DNA from: Thunnus maccoyii
Taxonomy: Eukaryota; Chordata; Actinopteri; Scombriformes; Scombridae
Reading direction: 5' to 3'
Assembly: GCF_910596095.1 (NCBI RefSeq)
Contig: NC_056548.1
Location: 7,093,151 to 7,157,150 of the forward strand
Length of the DNA: 64,000 bases
Each line of letters begins with the position of its first letter. The first letter of the stretch is position 1. A program made the translations under genes and the position numbers. The notes beneath the pieces were generated by a model. The model saw nothing but the letters and a program-made list of their open reading frames with translations, did not search any database and had not been told where the DNA came from. Positions 1 through 13,000 of this stretch are shown piece by piece.

Positions 1-900
1 CAGAAGGAGGACTGTGGATTTTGTCCCCCATCACTTAGATTGTAAGTGCATTATGAAGGGATCTTCTAACGATCAGTATGAACAGGAGGAATGATTACAG
101 CAAGAGAAAACTATTTTAATGTTCATTTGTACAGAAGCCAAGAACAGCCATGCTTGCAATTATCTTGTTAATGCCTTTACCTCGACATCACAAGTTAATT
201 TATCACAAGAAAACAAAAGGCTGATTTCTCAAAATAATTTATCACAAGACTTCATCACAGGAGAAGCTCATCCTCATTTGTTCGTTCCCGTCTTCTCCTC
301 TCCATGCCTTCCTCACATGGATAGCTCATCTCTTTAGATCAAGCACAAGAAGCCTTCGGGTGGTTTTTAAGGACATGGGTTCAGATCTGTCATATGTCGG
401 TTCTTATTCCCTCTCTCCACCCCACTTTCCTCTCTCTCATTTAGTCTAATGAAATGAAAGTGCTTGAACAGTATTGTTTGGTACTTCTCCTACATGAAAC
501 ATCCCATCATATTATGACCAGGAGTTAATTAACCTGCCATTTGGCCATGACACAGATGTCATTAATAAAGGTGCTGTTAATAATAATGATGGGTACTCCT
601 TGATCTTACATTTGGAGCTTAAATCAGTTGCTTACAGTTGTCAAGACGCCATCTGTGCATGCTGGCATGGCGCTCCTGATCTCTGATAAACATTATAGGT
701 AATGAGAGGACACAACCTTTTGTAGTCCCATGATAACGGGTTGATTATCTCGAGGTAACCAAATAATTAACTTGTGATCTCTAGATAATGGCACTGAAAA
801 AATAATACTTACAAACACGGCCGCTCTCGGCTTCCGTACATTTGGGCACTTAACTATTGTTTTAAGACAGACTTGGAAAAAATGTGAACCCGTCCTTTAA
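1..900 (+). mobile_element. Right arm of a TTAA-flanked foldback MITE, interrupted by another element
   Basis: Bases 1-129 and 839-900 match, in order, the right arm of the intact element at 1766-2343. Shared blocks include the stretch around the phrase aacaggaggaatg and a terminus reading tgtgaaccc-gtccttTAA at about 883-900. The left arm lies outside the window. Removing the insertion at 130-838 restores continuity with the intact copy. It lies in intron 1 of slc39a9. Classification as piggyBac/Kolobok-like rests only on the TTAA flank. Confidence 0.7.
130..838. mobile_element. Non-autonomous DNA transposon, nested insertion, 6-bp target duplication
   Basis: The element is 709 bp with 23-bp terminal inverted repeats at 130-152 and 816-838 that match at 18 of 23 positions. 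All five mismatches are transitions, four of them CpG to CpA. The same 6-mer CATTTG flanks it at 124-129 and 839-844, as expected of a target-site duplication. No transposase can be read inside; the 72-codon frame at 119-337 starts in the flank and crosses the left terminus, so it is not a gene. The superfamily is not clear to me; 6-bp duplications exclude the TTAA, TA and 8-bp hAT types. Confidence 0.75.
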
Positions 901-958
901 CTGTGCAAGCCTTCAGGAAGCACTTTGTGAAAAAAGCTTGTGAATGTTAGAAACTTAC

Positions 959-1054
959 CTCTGAAAAGTTGACAGCCAAAGGTATCGTCCCGGCCACATA
1001 ACATCCCACCAACATCGCAAGGGACAACAGGCTGATCGAGCTAAAATCGTCCAT
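959..1054 (-). CDS. slc39a9: Zinc transporter ZIP9 (SLC39A9), first coding exon only
   Basis: This exon encodes 32 residues beginning [18 protein letters not shown] and ending PLAVNFSE, the N-terminus of ZIP9 (SLC39A9), a Golgi/plasma-membrane zinc importer also reported as a membrane androgen receptor. It holds most of the first transmembrane helix. The ATG at 1054 sits in a strong Kozak context (gcagccATGG). The exon ends in phase 0 at a GTAAGT donor (958-953). The remaining exons lie beyond the left edge, so the gene is partial here. Human SLC39A9 maps to 14q24.1, in agreement with the other genes of the window. Identity is confident because the exon is almost superimposable on the vertebrate protein; the transport function itself cannot be read from this exon. 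Confidence 0.9.
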
Positions 1055-1540
1055 GGCTGCACTTTTCTCTTTGGCTAATAACACTGCTAAGCTAAACCAT
1101 CAACTGCCACCTCACTTCTCTGTTAACACGGACTTTTATTCGTGCTCGTCAAGTTACATAACATACCCCAAACTGTTAGCTGTTAGTTGGCAGTAACGGT
1201 TAATTTAACAAAACGTCAGCTCCCCTCGTTTGCTGCAGAGCAGCTTGCCACCAAACATCCACGTTAACTAAACAGACGTTACAGCCTCTGGCCTCGGTAA
1301 CGTTAGCCAAGCTAAGCTAACTAGCTTCGGTAATACTGTTCGGCTCTCAAAATTCACAAAATAAAGAACCCTGACGCGTTAACCTTTACGTCCAAACTGA
1401 CGACATCCTGCATAATTTCTTCCAGCTGTAGTTGTCATAAATAACATCACAACTTCCAGACTTGGTGAGCCTAAGAAACTGGCTAACTGAACATCCTTCT
1501 TGTTTGGTGCCGATCAAAGTGTTTCCGGGTCACGCTTCAT
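1055..1540 (-). promoter_or_regulatory. slc39a9: slc39a9 5' UTR and presumed promoter
   Basis: The region directly upstream of the ATG is free of recognisable repeats and lies between two copies of the same TTAA foldback family (ending at 900 and starting at 1766). An ETS-type core, CCGGAAAC on the minus strand, is at 1521-1528. No TATA box stands out. The transcription start was not determined, so the boundaries are approximate. Confidence 0.4.
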
Positions 1541-1765
1541 TCACTCAACCTGTCGAGACAAACCTGCCACGTCTCAATGAGATTCACTGGAGGAGAGGAA
1601 ATGATGTCTTTCTCTTTTTTTTTTTGAGATGTAACTGTATACTCTAATGTCCATGTTGCACATTTGCACTCAACGAATATTTGGATGTTACCCCATAAAT
1701 ATCTGATCCCGAATAAAGACAAGCAAGCATAAGTCATATTAGGTCATTCACAAATGTTATCCAGT

Positions 1766-2343
1766 TTAAAGGATAGGTTCACAGTTTTTCAAGTTTCAAG
1801 TTTTTCAAAACAGTCAGGAGCCTATTTTAATAAACATTAAAATAGATTTTTTTTTCTTGCCATTATGATTCCTCCTGTTTATATTGGCCATGAGAAGATC
1901 CCTTCATAATGCACTTACAATGTAAGTGATGGGGGGGAAATGCATTTAAAAGTTTATCTGAAGAGCCGTCCCAATTAGTCAAATCAAGTACATATCTTTC
2001 AGTGTTGGTCTTTATAGTGTCAAAGTCCTTTTTGTTACTGTACTTCCACCGCAGTTCAACAGGGAAACACTGTCTGAGGAAACACAAAGAGGGAATCCAT
2101 ATCCATTTGATATGACTATTCCAGACTTCTGAAGCCTCATATAAGCTTCAGATAAAGTTTTAAATGAAGCTTTGCACAAAATGACTGTGTGGACACACTG
2201 TGATTTTGGCCTCCATCACTTACATTGAAAGCACATTTGAAGGGGATCTTTTAATATCTAGTATGAACAGGAGGAATGTGATCATAGGGACACCTGACTG
2301 TTGTTTTCAGACAGACTTGAAAAATTGTGAACCCATCCTTTAA
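1766..2343. mobile_element. Intact foldback MITE with TTAA flanks
   Basis: TTAA is present on both edges (1766-1769 and 2340-2343). The termini read AGGATAGGTTCACA (left) and AGGATGGGTTCACA (right, reverse complement). The inverted similarity continues inward for well over 100 bp on each side: left block around 1863-1945, right block around 2210-2280. The element is therefore a long-TIR foldback. It has no transposase. The family recurs at 1-900. Confidence 0.75.
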
Positions 2344-3730
2344 GCAGTGGCTGATAAAGTTTAAACCTAATTTTAAATTCTGCAACATTCATTTGGGGTC
2401 TGCTCTCACACTTGAAACAATTTTTTCCTGGATTCATTATTTTTAATGTATGTAATGATATATATTTTGTCTAAAAACAAGCAATCGTCTATTATATTAC
2501 AGTACTAGCTAAATATATACACAAAAACCATATACTTATTTTTTCTGGCAAAAAATCAAAAATCTTCCAAATGTTTTTTCTTTTTGTCTACATTATTGTT
2601 TAAATATCACCTCCAGACATGTATTAAGACATAAAAATACTCTGCTTGGAACAATAATGTGTGTCTAATATGGTTTTTCCACAAAAAACACAATAACAAC
2701 TTTAAAATCCTTAAAACGGCATTTACTCCTTCTCCTTCATTAAAAAAAATCCAGAATCTATGAATATGCAAATATTTTTTATATTAAAAGATTAACTGCT
2801 GGACACAAGATCTCTATTTCACTGAAAAGTCAATTCTCAGTGTTTGTGCACTGGAGCCTTCAAGTCTCCACATCACATTTGTGTAAATTGAATTTTGGAC
2901 CAAGATTGGCTTCCAAATACAAATCCTGCTCGTAGGTCCTTAAACTCAGATTTTCAATGAGCACAGATAAACTTCAGCAGATGAATGTAAAACAGCCTTC
3001 TAGTGTCAAACTCTGCACATACATCATTCTGCACAGTGAAGCTCCAACATTCAACTGTAGGAACAAGAAGAAAAACATATTTTGAGTGGTGGAGGACTTT
3101 TAAAAAATTATAGTATTTGCCAAAATACCAGATATACATTTTTCTGGTGCCTAAACATTATTTCCTGTTTTCTCAAAATAATTAGAGCGTTATGTTAAAA
3201 CTATTAAATATCCTGCTACTAAAAAGGCTTTTAAAACTGTATCTGAATGTCATATTCAACTTGTTGCTTTGTCTAAATCAAAAATTCTGTTTTTCTTTTT
3301 TGTCTACATTATTGTTTAAGTAATTGTCATTGATTGTTTGCTTTGACTTTTTTCCAGGTTTTTTTCTTTGCATTTTTGAATCCTCTGAAATTCACAAATA
3401 CAGTTGAGGACATAACAGCTAAAGATGAGGAGTAATTAATCTGTTTCAACCACAATTGCATTTAAAACCAGATAATAGGAGTAACTGCACACTCAAGAAA
3501 AGCTCCCTTTACTTTATTTGCAACGTTTTCAACTTCAAAAAGAATAAAATCAAGGGAGCTCTGATTCAGTATGTGGGTACTCCTTGTTTTTTTTGTATCC
3601 AACACCTGTCCCACTCAGGTTTTGTGGATGCACATACGAATATTCTGTTGCGTTTAAAAACCAGCCAAACACCTGTAAACAAAATATAAGTAAACAGCAC
3701 ATTAAAAACACATTTTCTAAAAAAAGCATA
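2344..3730. other. Intergenic region between slc39a9 and rbm25
   Basis: AT-rich sequence with no supportable gene. It contains the interspersed repeat at about 2640-3110. The rest, including the open frames at 3456-3973, shows no family resemblance and lies beyond the likely rbm25 poly(A) site. Confidence 0.5.
2640..3110 (+). repeat. Interspersed repeat family B, longest forward copy
   Basis: The sequence from about 2640 to 3110 recurs, diverged, at 15095-15215, 15965-16400 (inverted), 16745-16870 and 24665-25000. Shared blocks include 'ggacacaagat', 'cttcaagtctccacatcac', 'cagccttctagtgtcaaact' and 'aggaacaagaagaaaaac'. No coding content or clear termini were recognised, so the class is unknown. 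Confidence 0.7.
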
Positions 3731-3736
3731 TTTATT
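3731..3736 (-). terminator. rbm25: Likely rbm25 polyadenylation signal (AATAAA)
   Basis: AATAAA on the minus strand, about 340 bases downstream of the rbm25 stop at 4078. This gives a compact 3' UTR. Cleavage site inferred only. Confidence 0.5.
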
Positions 3737-4077
3737 AGTTCACACAATGGAGCAGTGCCTCAACGTGACAACAGTAAATCAAAGCAGAATGTGTCCAACT
3801 TATTGGAGAACAGATGGGTAAAAATGCAACTTGACTTTTGCCTCAACAAAGGAAAACATACAACCAAAGTTTTATCATGCAATATGTTTTTGCAAACCCC
3901 CTTTCTGTTCACAGTTCAGACTTTCCCTTCCAAACACACACACACACGTACAAGTCGAGCAGCTCCTTGCTGATGGAATGGAGGGGTGTATGGGCACATG
4001 TTTACAGTCTGCTGGACCAGAAACTGTAGGCAGCAGAACTGTGAGCCAAGTCAGTCAGTCAGAGAGACGTCTGGTAT

Positions 4078-7000
4078 TTATTTCACCAGTCCGATCTTCT
4101 TAGCTTCTGTTTCGTATATCAACAGCCTCCACATTTTTACTATGAAGACTTCTGCTTCTTCATCCAGAACCTAAACACAAACAGTCAGGTTAGACAAATA
4201 GCGCATGCAATGAATCTTGCTATATATCAAAGTTACTGTAAATGATTATCTCATCTTTATAGTGTTTGGATGAATCTGTTCATTAATATTGAAGCTAGAT
4301 GAGGCTGCTTCAGACAGGACCTTTATTCCTAAAATATGTTTGCCATTTTTGCTTTATTGGGAAGAGAAGAGAGAAATTAGAGAACAGATAGAGCCTATGA
4401 GGCCATGTTTAAACCTGCATTAATTGATTTTTGGCCACTTGACAGCAGTGGAACAGCATTGAAACCCCTTATATGGTGAACTTCTAAGCAAAAAGTTGCC
4501 TATTTACACATATACGGAACAACATTATCATTCGTTTGGAGTTGTGTTTCTGGTCACCTGATCAATATTAAGTCCAGTATTCACTCTTCTTTTAACTCTA
4601 TATCTGGCTCTTCAGTTGTTAAAATGCTCCACTATGTTCATCTGTTAGTTAACTTCGTTTACAGTTTGGTGCTGCGAGGTAAGTTTATCAGAGCTTTTAC
4701 ACTGAAAACTGCCTGTTGCATCTGAAAACTAACTGAAAGCAGTGAGAGTGAACTAAAACAGTGAAGTTGCAGCTGTATAGTACAAAACAGTCTATAAAAC
4801 TCTTGAGAGCTGAAGGGACGTACAGAGTCTGGTGATAATTCTCTGTGGGTTTGACGCTACTCTGCACTTTTACAAACTGGCCAGTCAGCGTACTTTACTG
4901 CTGCCACTGTCAAGGTTCTGCTCACCCTTCTTAAAAGTAACTTCAGCTGATGCACTGTGAGCACATTTTATACTGCTCAAAGTCAAATGATAAAAAAAAG
5001 GGCAATAATTCATTTAAGGTTGTTCATCTGGGCAATGTGATGTATCATTAAGTATGTGTCTTTAGTGTAATTCTATCAACTACTTGCCTAATTAAGAAGT
5101 ATGAATTTAATTAAAGCTGGCAGTGTCATCACATCAGATTCAAAAAGATCAATTTAAACAGACTTTGGCTCTGTGATGCAACCAATTTCAACTTACCATG
5201 GCAACATCATCAAGAATACCTTGAGGAGTGCTGTGTGCCATCACCTGGAGAGAAAATACAAAATATTCAGTTAAAATACCACAAACTTCTTTACGCAGAG
5301 AAAATTTAAGGAGTTACGAAACGAAACGAATATAATCAGAAGCCTTCTATTTTCCAAAGAGACCAGCATTTTAAATTACAGGTAACAACAGTCTGAAACT
5401 TAAATAATTTAACTGACAAGAGTTTTTTCATATAAGACAAATCATCACTAACCTTTGAACAGACAAAATCAACCAGAGTGGGTTCCTCTTCACCAATGTA
5501 TTCAATAATCTTCTTATTGATCCATGGTCTAATGCGGCGATCCATCAGAGTCTACAGAAAGAACATCAGCATAAAAAATGGTTTACTTTTCAATTACTGA
5601 ATGACAAAAAATATGTATGAAGTTAATAAAAAAGATGAAAATCCAAATCTTTACCGAATCAACCATCGTCCAGTCCAGCGGGTAGGAGAAGAGCTCAGGC
5701 CTGGCGGTGGGGATCTTCTCTATAAGACTCTTAATGTGCTTGCGTTTCTCCTCTGTGTTGATGCTGCCTTTGGCCCCTGAAATCTCTGCGCCGTCCAGCC
5801 CCAAACTCTTATCGTCGTCGCCGTAGTCAAGTGGAACCAGTTTCCTTTTGCGGGGCTGCTCGTCAGCCTCCTCATCGTCAAACTTGTTGAAAACACTTTC
5901 CACAGTCGCCAGTTTCTTTCGCTTTCCGACGTTGAGCTGACTGGGGCTGTTGGTGGCGCCTGGAGTAGAAAATAAGGTGGAAAACCAGTTGATTCTGGCA
6001 CAAAGCAACAACGCTAAAAACATTTTGCACACACAGTTTGCTAATATACTCACCCAGTTTGAGACTGAGGCCGATCTTGGGCCGGTGTTCCTCGGGAGGT
6101 TGGACCTCGGGAGTGTTCTCGCCTGGAATGATGATGCCGCAGGGAGATTCGTTGCCGGGCGTGTTTGGAGTCGCGTTCCCACTGGCGGAGGACACCGAGG
6201 GAGCAGTAGTGATTGGTCGCATGATGGGTTTGAGGTGCGGCTTTGCCTCTTGTGAGTCCTCCCCATCGTGATAGTCATCCTCCTCGCCTTCCTCTACGTC
6301 GTCGTCTGAATGCGGCTGGGGGCCTCTAGGCGTCGGCTCTGCGGGCCTCGCTGACCCTCTCTTCTCCCGATCCCAGTCCCTGTGAGCCTTCTCCTGGTTT
6401 ACATCCTCCTCGGGTTCAAGTTTCAGAGGGGGCTGCCGTCTCCGCTCTGCCTCCTCCTCCATCTACCAAAATACCCGACACGTTGACAGAAGACACGAGT
6501 TTGAGAAACAGATCAATTTGTGTGTCAGGAACAGATGCACGATCACAAAAAGGAAGAAAGGCAACGCAGAAAGACGGATCAAAGAATAGAACTCGTGAGA
6601 GATAATGTTTTTGTTTATGTGGACTCACCCTCTGCAACTCAGCATCAGGGTCGGGGTGACCTTCAGCTAGAAGCCTCTGTCTGATCTCCTCCAGTTCCTC
6701 TTTCTCTCTCTTCCGGTCTCGCTCGTCCAATTCTGTTTCCTTTTCTCGGTCACGAAGTCGCTTCTGCAGAGCGCTGCCCCTGAGAGGACAATAAGAACAA
6801 GTGATGTAATGAAAAATGCCAAAAAAAAAAAAAAAAAAAAAAGTGTATTCCCAGCACTGATAAATGTCCATAAAGATAATCACCTGTAGTATTTTGGGTC
6901 GTCTCTGTCGTCGTCATAATCTTCAAGGAATTCTTTCAGTCTTTTGGCTTCTTTCATCTGAATTTAAATTTGTTAACATGTAAAAATTGTAAGGAAATCT

Positions 7001-10000
7001 TTACCTATTAGTCATCCAGTCATCTACTTCACATTCCTACATTTTCAGTTGTTAAAACTGCCGGCAGCATGTTTATATAATCAGTGTTGTTCTGTGTATT
7101 TTGCTTGAATTAGCTTTTTTAAAATATGTTTTAACATGTTTACTTTTATTCCCGAATCCTGTGACTGTTAGTTTTTCCCATCAATTAAACTATTTAATTA
7201 AGAAAGTTATGGTTAACAAAAACTTTATTTCCTAGTACCCATTTGACCCTACTTGCAGTTAAAGGTGGAGTTCTGTCTATCACAATTTATTTATATGTTT
7301 TTATTAAAACAAAAGCAACTTTCCATGCTTCTCTATATAATCATCTTAAATCTGTCATTCTAGATATCTAAAACAAATTGTAGTAATTATTTCATGACAA
7401 TTTGATCCAGGCATGGTATGCATTCATGTATCTACCATTTCACGACGCCGCTCGTCTTCTCTCTCCATTTCTTTGCTGTAGTCGCGAGCCTTCTTCCTCT
7501 CCCGGATCTCCCAGTTTTTTAGGCGCTTTAAGAGGACGAAAAATAATTTAACCATCACAGAATCACACTATCAGTGAATTCAGCCTTTGTGTAAATTGTA
7601 TCATTTATTTTAAACTAATGATAAAACATGACAGGTTTGAGGTGTTAGTACCTCCTGGTATGCAGCCTCCTTGTCTCTGAGCCTCCTCTCAAGTCTCCTC
7701 CGTTCATACACGTCCTCCTCATCTTCTTCACGGTCACGTTTTTTATCCTCTCTGGTTCTCTCTCTGCACAAGACGTTATCTATGTTAGTCTGATTTAAAC
7801 ATTATCATTAAGTTTAAGTCATGCATTTATTTATCTTGCTGCACTTTGGCACTTTACTTTTGTAGTTTCATTATATCACAGTTAAATGAGCTGCCAGATT
7901 TGTATACACTGAATGTCAGGTATTTACTAAATCTAATGCAATCCAATAGAACAGCACTGGAATGAATATATTACCTTTATATATTGAGTTTATCAAAGAT
8001 GAGATCGCTTTGTCAACTACCTTTATGAAGACACACTTTGTTGAGACTGTTTGAGAGGGAACTGAACTCTACAGTCATTTTGGAAGCTACAATTTTGGTT
8101 CTGTTGAATTTTCCTGCATTTAATTCAAAAGTTGTTTCTACTACTGTCCATCCCCGTTTATGCATCATAACAAAAACTCTGCATATGTCACAGTAAGAAA
8201 AAGCCATAAAAATGACTATTTACCATGGCTGCTGGATTATAAACATGATTCTGTCCACATCTCTGAGTGTTTTCAGGGATTCAATAAGATGAATAAATAA
8301 ATACAACATTGAAACTTGAATGAAAACATAATGGTAATTCAATCTGGCGACTGATTTATTACAAAAGATGTGGCCAACCCCTTTAGAAATTTAATCAAAA
8401 TTAGACGAGAGAGTATTTTGTTGTGTTGGAAAGACAAGAGTGCTCCAACTTTATAATTTCAAATATCTTATTTTCTTTCTCTAGAGAAGTCATCGGACAA
8501 CAAAGCCAGTTGGTTCATTATACACAACTGAAACAGTTTGAGTGGTTTGTTTGTTTAATCACGGCTCCTCTATCAGACTAGTCAGTAAGATGGTTTTATA
8601 CACAACAACACACAGCAGAGTCAGAATGAGTCATGTGTTTTGAACTGCATGACTGAGACATCGAGTGTGACATCACAGGCCTCCCACTGACCTCGACCTG
8701 CTGCGGCCCTCGCTGACGTCTCGACTCCTCTCCCTCTCCCGCTCCCTCTCCTTCGTCCTCTCCCGTTCGCGGTCTCTCTCCCTTTCCCTGTCGCGATCTC
8801 GGTCTCTTTCCCGCTCCTTGTCCCTCTCCCTCTCCCTCTCCTTCTCTTTCTCACGGTCGCGGCGCTCCCTCTCGCGCTCCCGCTCTTTGTCCCTCTCTCT
8901 CCTTTCCCTCTCGATCTCCAGTCGCTCCTTTTCTTTCTTTCCTTTTTCCTCTTCGAGTTTCTGCAGGAGCCCAACAGGAAGAAATGGGGGGAAATGTGTT
9001 ACTACATTTAAAATATTATTAAGACCATCATACTAAAAAAATACATAAATACACAGGTTATCAGCACGATAGTGTGAAAAATGGTTTAGACACCCTGGGC
9101 CGGACATGCTCACATACTGCCATGAATCATTGCTTTGGAGTGGTTGCCTTCTGCAAGTGAGGACGTCCTCCTAGCCCTGATGTTTCCTCCAGGAAGAGTG
9201 GTCTGCTGCTTGAGCAAGTTTAATGAAGATACTGCTCAATTCCGGACACACTTAAAACCACAAATTGCAGTTCATTCTTGAAAGATACCTAAAAATCTAA
9301 GGCTATCTGTTCTTATAGAAAGGGGTTACAGCAAAAGTAGAAGTTTAAACCATACACTGTAGGTTTAAACCGTCCACCAATAAAACGTTTCTGTAATTTT
9401 TGGCTCTACACATTTACATTATTGTATTTTTGTTACATCAAATTGTTGTTAGATAGATCATTTCCTGTGCTGTCTACATCATTCAGCCCCTCTCTAACAT
9501 ATACTGATATTGAATTAGCTTTTTTTTTTCATATGTAACAGGTCGACTCGTCCTCTGCAGTAACTATGTGCTCTATGGTGATCTGAGATTATGCTCTGAT
9601 GTAATAAGAGGCCATTCCAATAAAAACTTAGCTGTAGGCAAATATGTATCGGTCAAGCCCATATCCGTCCAATCGATGTGCACTCAGGGAAATGCCGAAA
9701 TGTGATAGACTTGACGTGATGCAAGAGATACTGTATGTTAAAATACATAATGTTTGACCTGATGTAGCACCACTACATATAGAGGTGGTTCTAACTATCT
9801 CACACACACACACACACACACACACTGCAGAGGAGATTTGAAGTCTGAATACACATTAACTTTATGTACTCAGCTTTATGATTCATTCACTTTAAGGGTT
9901 TAATTCAAAGTTGGGCTACTAAAGCTACAAAACACATATATTGTAATAAAGCACACTTAAAATAAAAAAGTGTCCACCGAGTTAATTTTAAACCATCGGG

Positions 10001-13000
10001 TCAACAGGTTTACAAACTTCTAACTATACACTCAAGATTACCACTATATAATGCCCTGGTTTGGTCTTATCTATGTGTGCCAAGTGGATTAAAACAAGCT
10101 CGAGCTTAACATGGCAAATGGCCCAACTAAGTGAATTACATAATCAGCTGCCGTGTCCCGTGTGGTTTCTACATGGTCATCTGAGATGCAGGGGAGCAGT
10201 GCCAGACTGGGAGTTCAGTACGCAGCAGAGTGACAGATCCAGAAACCGGGACTACATTATAACGCAGGAAAACTTTTTTTTGGTCTATAATATATAATTG
10301 AAACATATGGATTTTTTTTTTTTATCCATTTTCCAGCATAAAACACTTGAAAGTTGTGCAATGGGAGAAATAATACTACTTATTCTGCTGATATGTTCAG
10401 CACCAGTTACCTTGTGCAAAAATATCTTTCTTTGAGCAAAAACTGCAGCTTTGTGTTTGCAGATTTCCAATAGTTTTTTCTTATTTATGCAAGAATATCT
10501 GGACATTTCAAAAGATCTGTGCACATGTTGAAGGTGAATCTACATAAAACACGAAACATTTACCTCTTTTCCACATTCTAACTAGCTGGCATAAAAATCA
10601 TGGCATTTTTCAACAGAGCGTTTCGGAGCTATTGGTGTGCAACTTACAGGTGATGAACTACGGTTTCAGTGCTTCTCTGCCCCTACACATCCTACAGGCT
10701 ACGTGTGGGAGGAAAAGCAGGTCAAATGTAAAAGTCAAAATAAAAACGTCCAAATGATACCTGTGAAGCAATTCATCTAAACATCAATAGCAACTTCTTT
10801 TCAAATTCATTGTTGGAAAAAAAGAAAGAAAAAAAAAACAGATACTGCATTTCATTTTGGCAAAAGGAAATTAGTGAAGCAGTCTTACCTGTAGGTTGTC
10901 TTGTGTCTCTCTCTCTGGCCTCTCCAACCCATTAAATGTTATAAATCTCAGCAGAGTCAGACCCACAGTTCAAACAGTCCTCACAAAACCAGTCCTAACA
11001 AATGTCTACCAGTTATTCATATCCTAACTGGTTTATAATGTTCAAAGAACACTGTTGGAAATGTGGGTCGAACAGCTGATGAGTGATCAACAAAAACAAA
11101 AAGGAGGAAAGGTGGAAAGCGGTCTGAACTACCTCCTCTACATGAGCTACTAGTTATCTACTAGCTAGCTATTTGTATCTGGTGTGAGGGGTTTAATACA
11201 GCTGGAAAAGTATCTGTCAACTTGTCTATTAACTCTCTGGCTGAGTTCTGTAACCTCTAATCAACCCGAAACTTACCTCTTGTTCTAATATTCCACAATG
11301 TGGTGGAAAATTGCTAATTTAGTTGTAGTACTGCTTTAAAGTTCATAATTTATTTCAAATATGCAGGTGGATTGTACTGAGTGGCGAGCCTCGTTGTTTA
11401 GTGTGCAGAGTGTTGTTCCTGTTTGTTGATGGCAGTTGTTGACGTTTGTATTTTGGTATATTCTGCAATGGTTTTTACATCAGCTCCTCTTCACATATTA
11501 AATGATTTAGCTTAGCTTTAGCTTTATTTATTGACACTTTTCTGGCTCGATTTTCTCAAACTGCTTTTGAATGTCAAACATCAAGGTGCTAACAGGTGAT
11601 CACAGAACCTCCTTGTACACAATCACTGTTAATGCTACAAATGAGTGTTCATCCTGATATGATCCGCTATGTAGCAGAGTTTGAAAACTTTCAGAGGTAA
11701 CGTCTGGTTCCATGAGGTGTTTACATTGTTGTGTCTCCCTCCGTGCAGCAGCTAAATAACCCTACAGTGATTCACTAATACACTCATGTTTCATTTATAT
11801 TCTTCTTCTCTCATTGTTAGACTAAGGGGAGGGGTGGAGTCACAAAGACATAGAGCAGAAGGAAAGAAAAGTAAACAAATGTTTGGAAACAAAATCAAGA
11901 GAAACATGAGAGGGAAAAAAAAGAAAAGAAATATAACAAGAACTTGCCTTGTTAGTCTTCAGACCACAGAGTGCTGTGAAAGGGCGCTCCCTGCTTTAAT
12001 AATACAGGCTGCAGTTCAAACTACTGCAGTGGTTAGGATCATTCAGTCTGTGTGTGTTCTTCAAACACATAATTTATTGTCTGAGGACCTGCAGAGGTTG
12101 ACTGAGCTGCCCAGCCTTTTCAGACCTGATTGAGGGTGACAACATGTTATCATCACTGGCAATTTGTCCGTTCTACTTCCAGCACTACTATCAGTGGTGC
12201 TTTGTTTCACAAGTCAACATGTACGTGCTAATAGTTTCCTAAATCAAAATAATAAAAAAGGTGAACTGAGAGCCAGTTGCCCCTCTGCAAACCCTCCAGA
12301 AGGGAGCGCCCAACATGAATTAAGAAGAAATGAAAGATCATACTTACATCCTATCCTCGCAACTTTTTCCAAAGCTGAGATTCTGAGATTCATCTTGCTC
12401 TAGTCACCAAATGAACTCTACCATATTGGTGGGGTTTAATCAATAGATTAGCTTTAGATGGAATTTAACATTGCGACCATGCACTCTGTGTGATGAATTT
12501 AGCTTGTCAAGAGCTTCAAACTTTTAGTCTCAAATCAGTATTATGAACAATGAAAACTTTTGCCCAATTCAGAAATACTGACATTTATTATACAGCCACA
12601 TGAATGGCTGATACATTATTATAATAATTTAGCCTTTAACAGGTACAATAAAATGCATGAATCAATATCAATTACGTCCTATTTCTTTACTTTTTGAATT
12701 TCACTAACTGATCTATATATTAATAGAGAACCTCTATGTTATATCTGACAGTAATAGAAAGGTCTTATGGAGGAATTACCTCCATAAAATATAGAAATTT
12801 GGAGAAAGATGCATTTCCTGTTGAGGATTTTCTAAGTACACAATGAGTTCTTCTCCAAAACCTAAACTAGAGAGTAATAACAGTAGTTTGATACATTACC
12901 TTGTGCGTATCCCGGAATTTACTGATCTCTCTGGAAATCAAGTCTCTCTTGTCATCCTCCATCTCCATGGCATTGATATCCTCCTTACACAAAGGAGAGA

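Noticed and set aside
8818-9036. Plus-strand frame rich in Ser, Leu and Arg
   Set aside because: It is the complement of the rbm25 Arg/Glu exon; composition alone makes it open.
11786-12403. Two plus-strand frames in the large rbm25 intron
   Set aside because: No recognisable protein features; basic and low-complexity, antisense to rbm25, with no promoter or poly(A) evidence.
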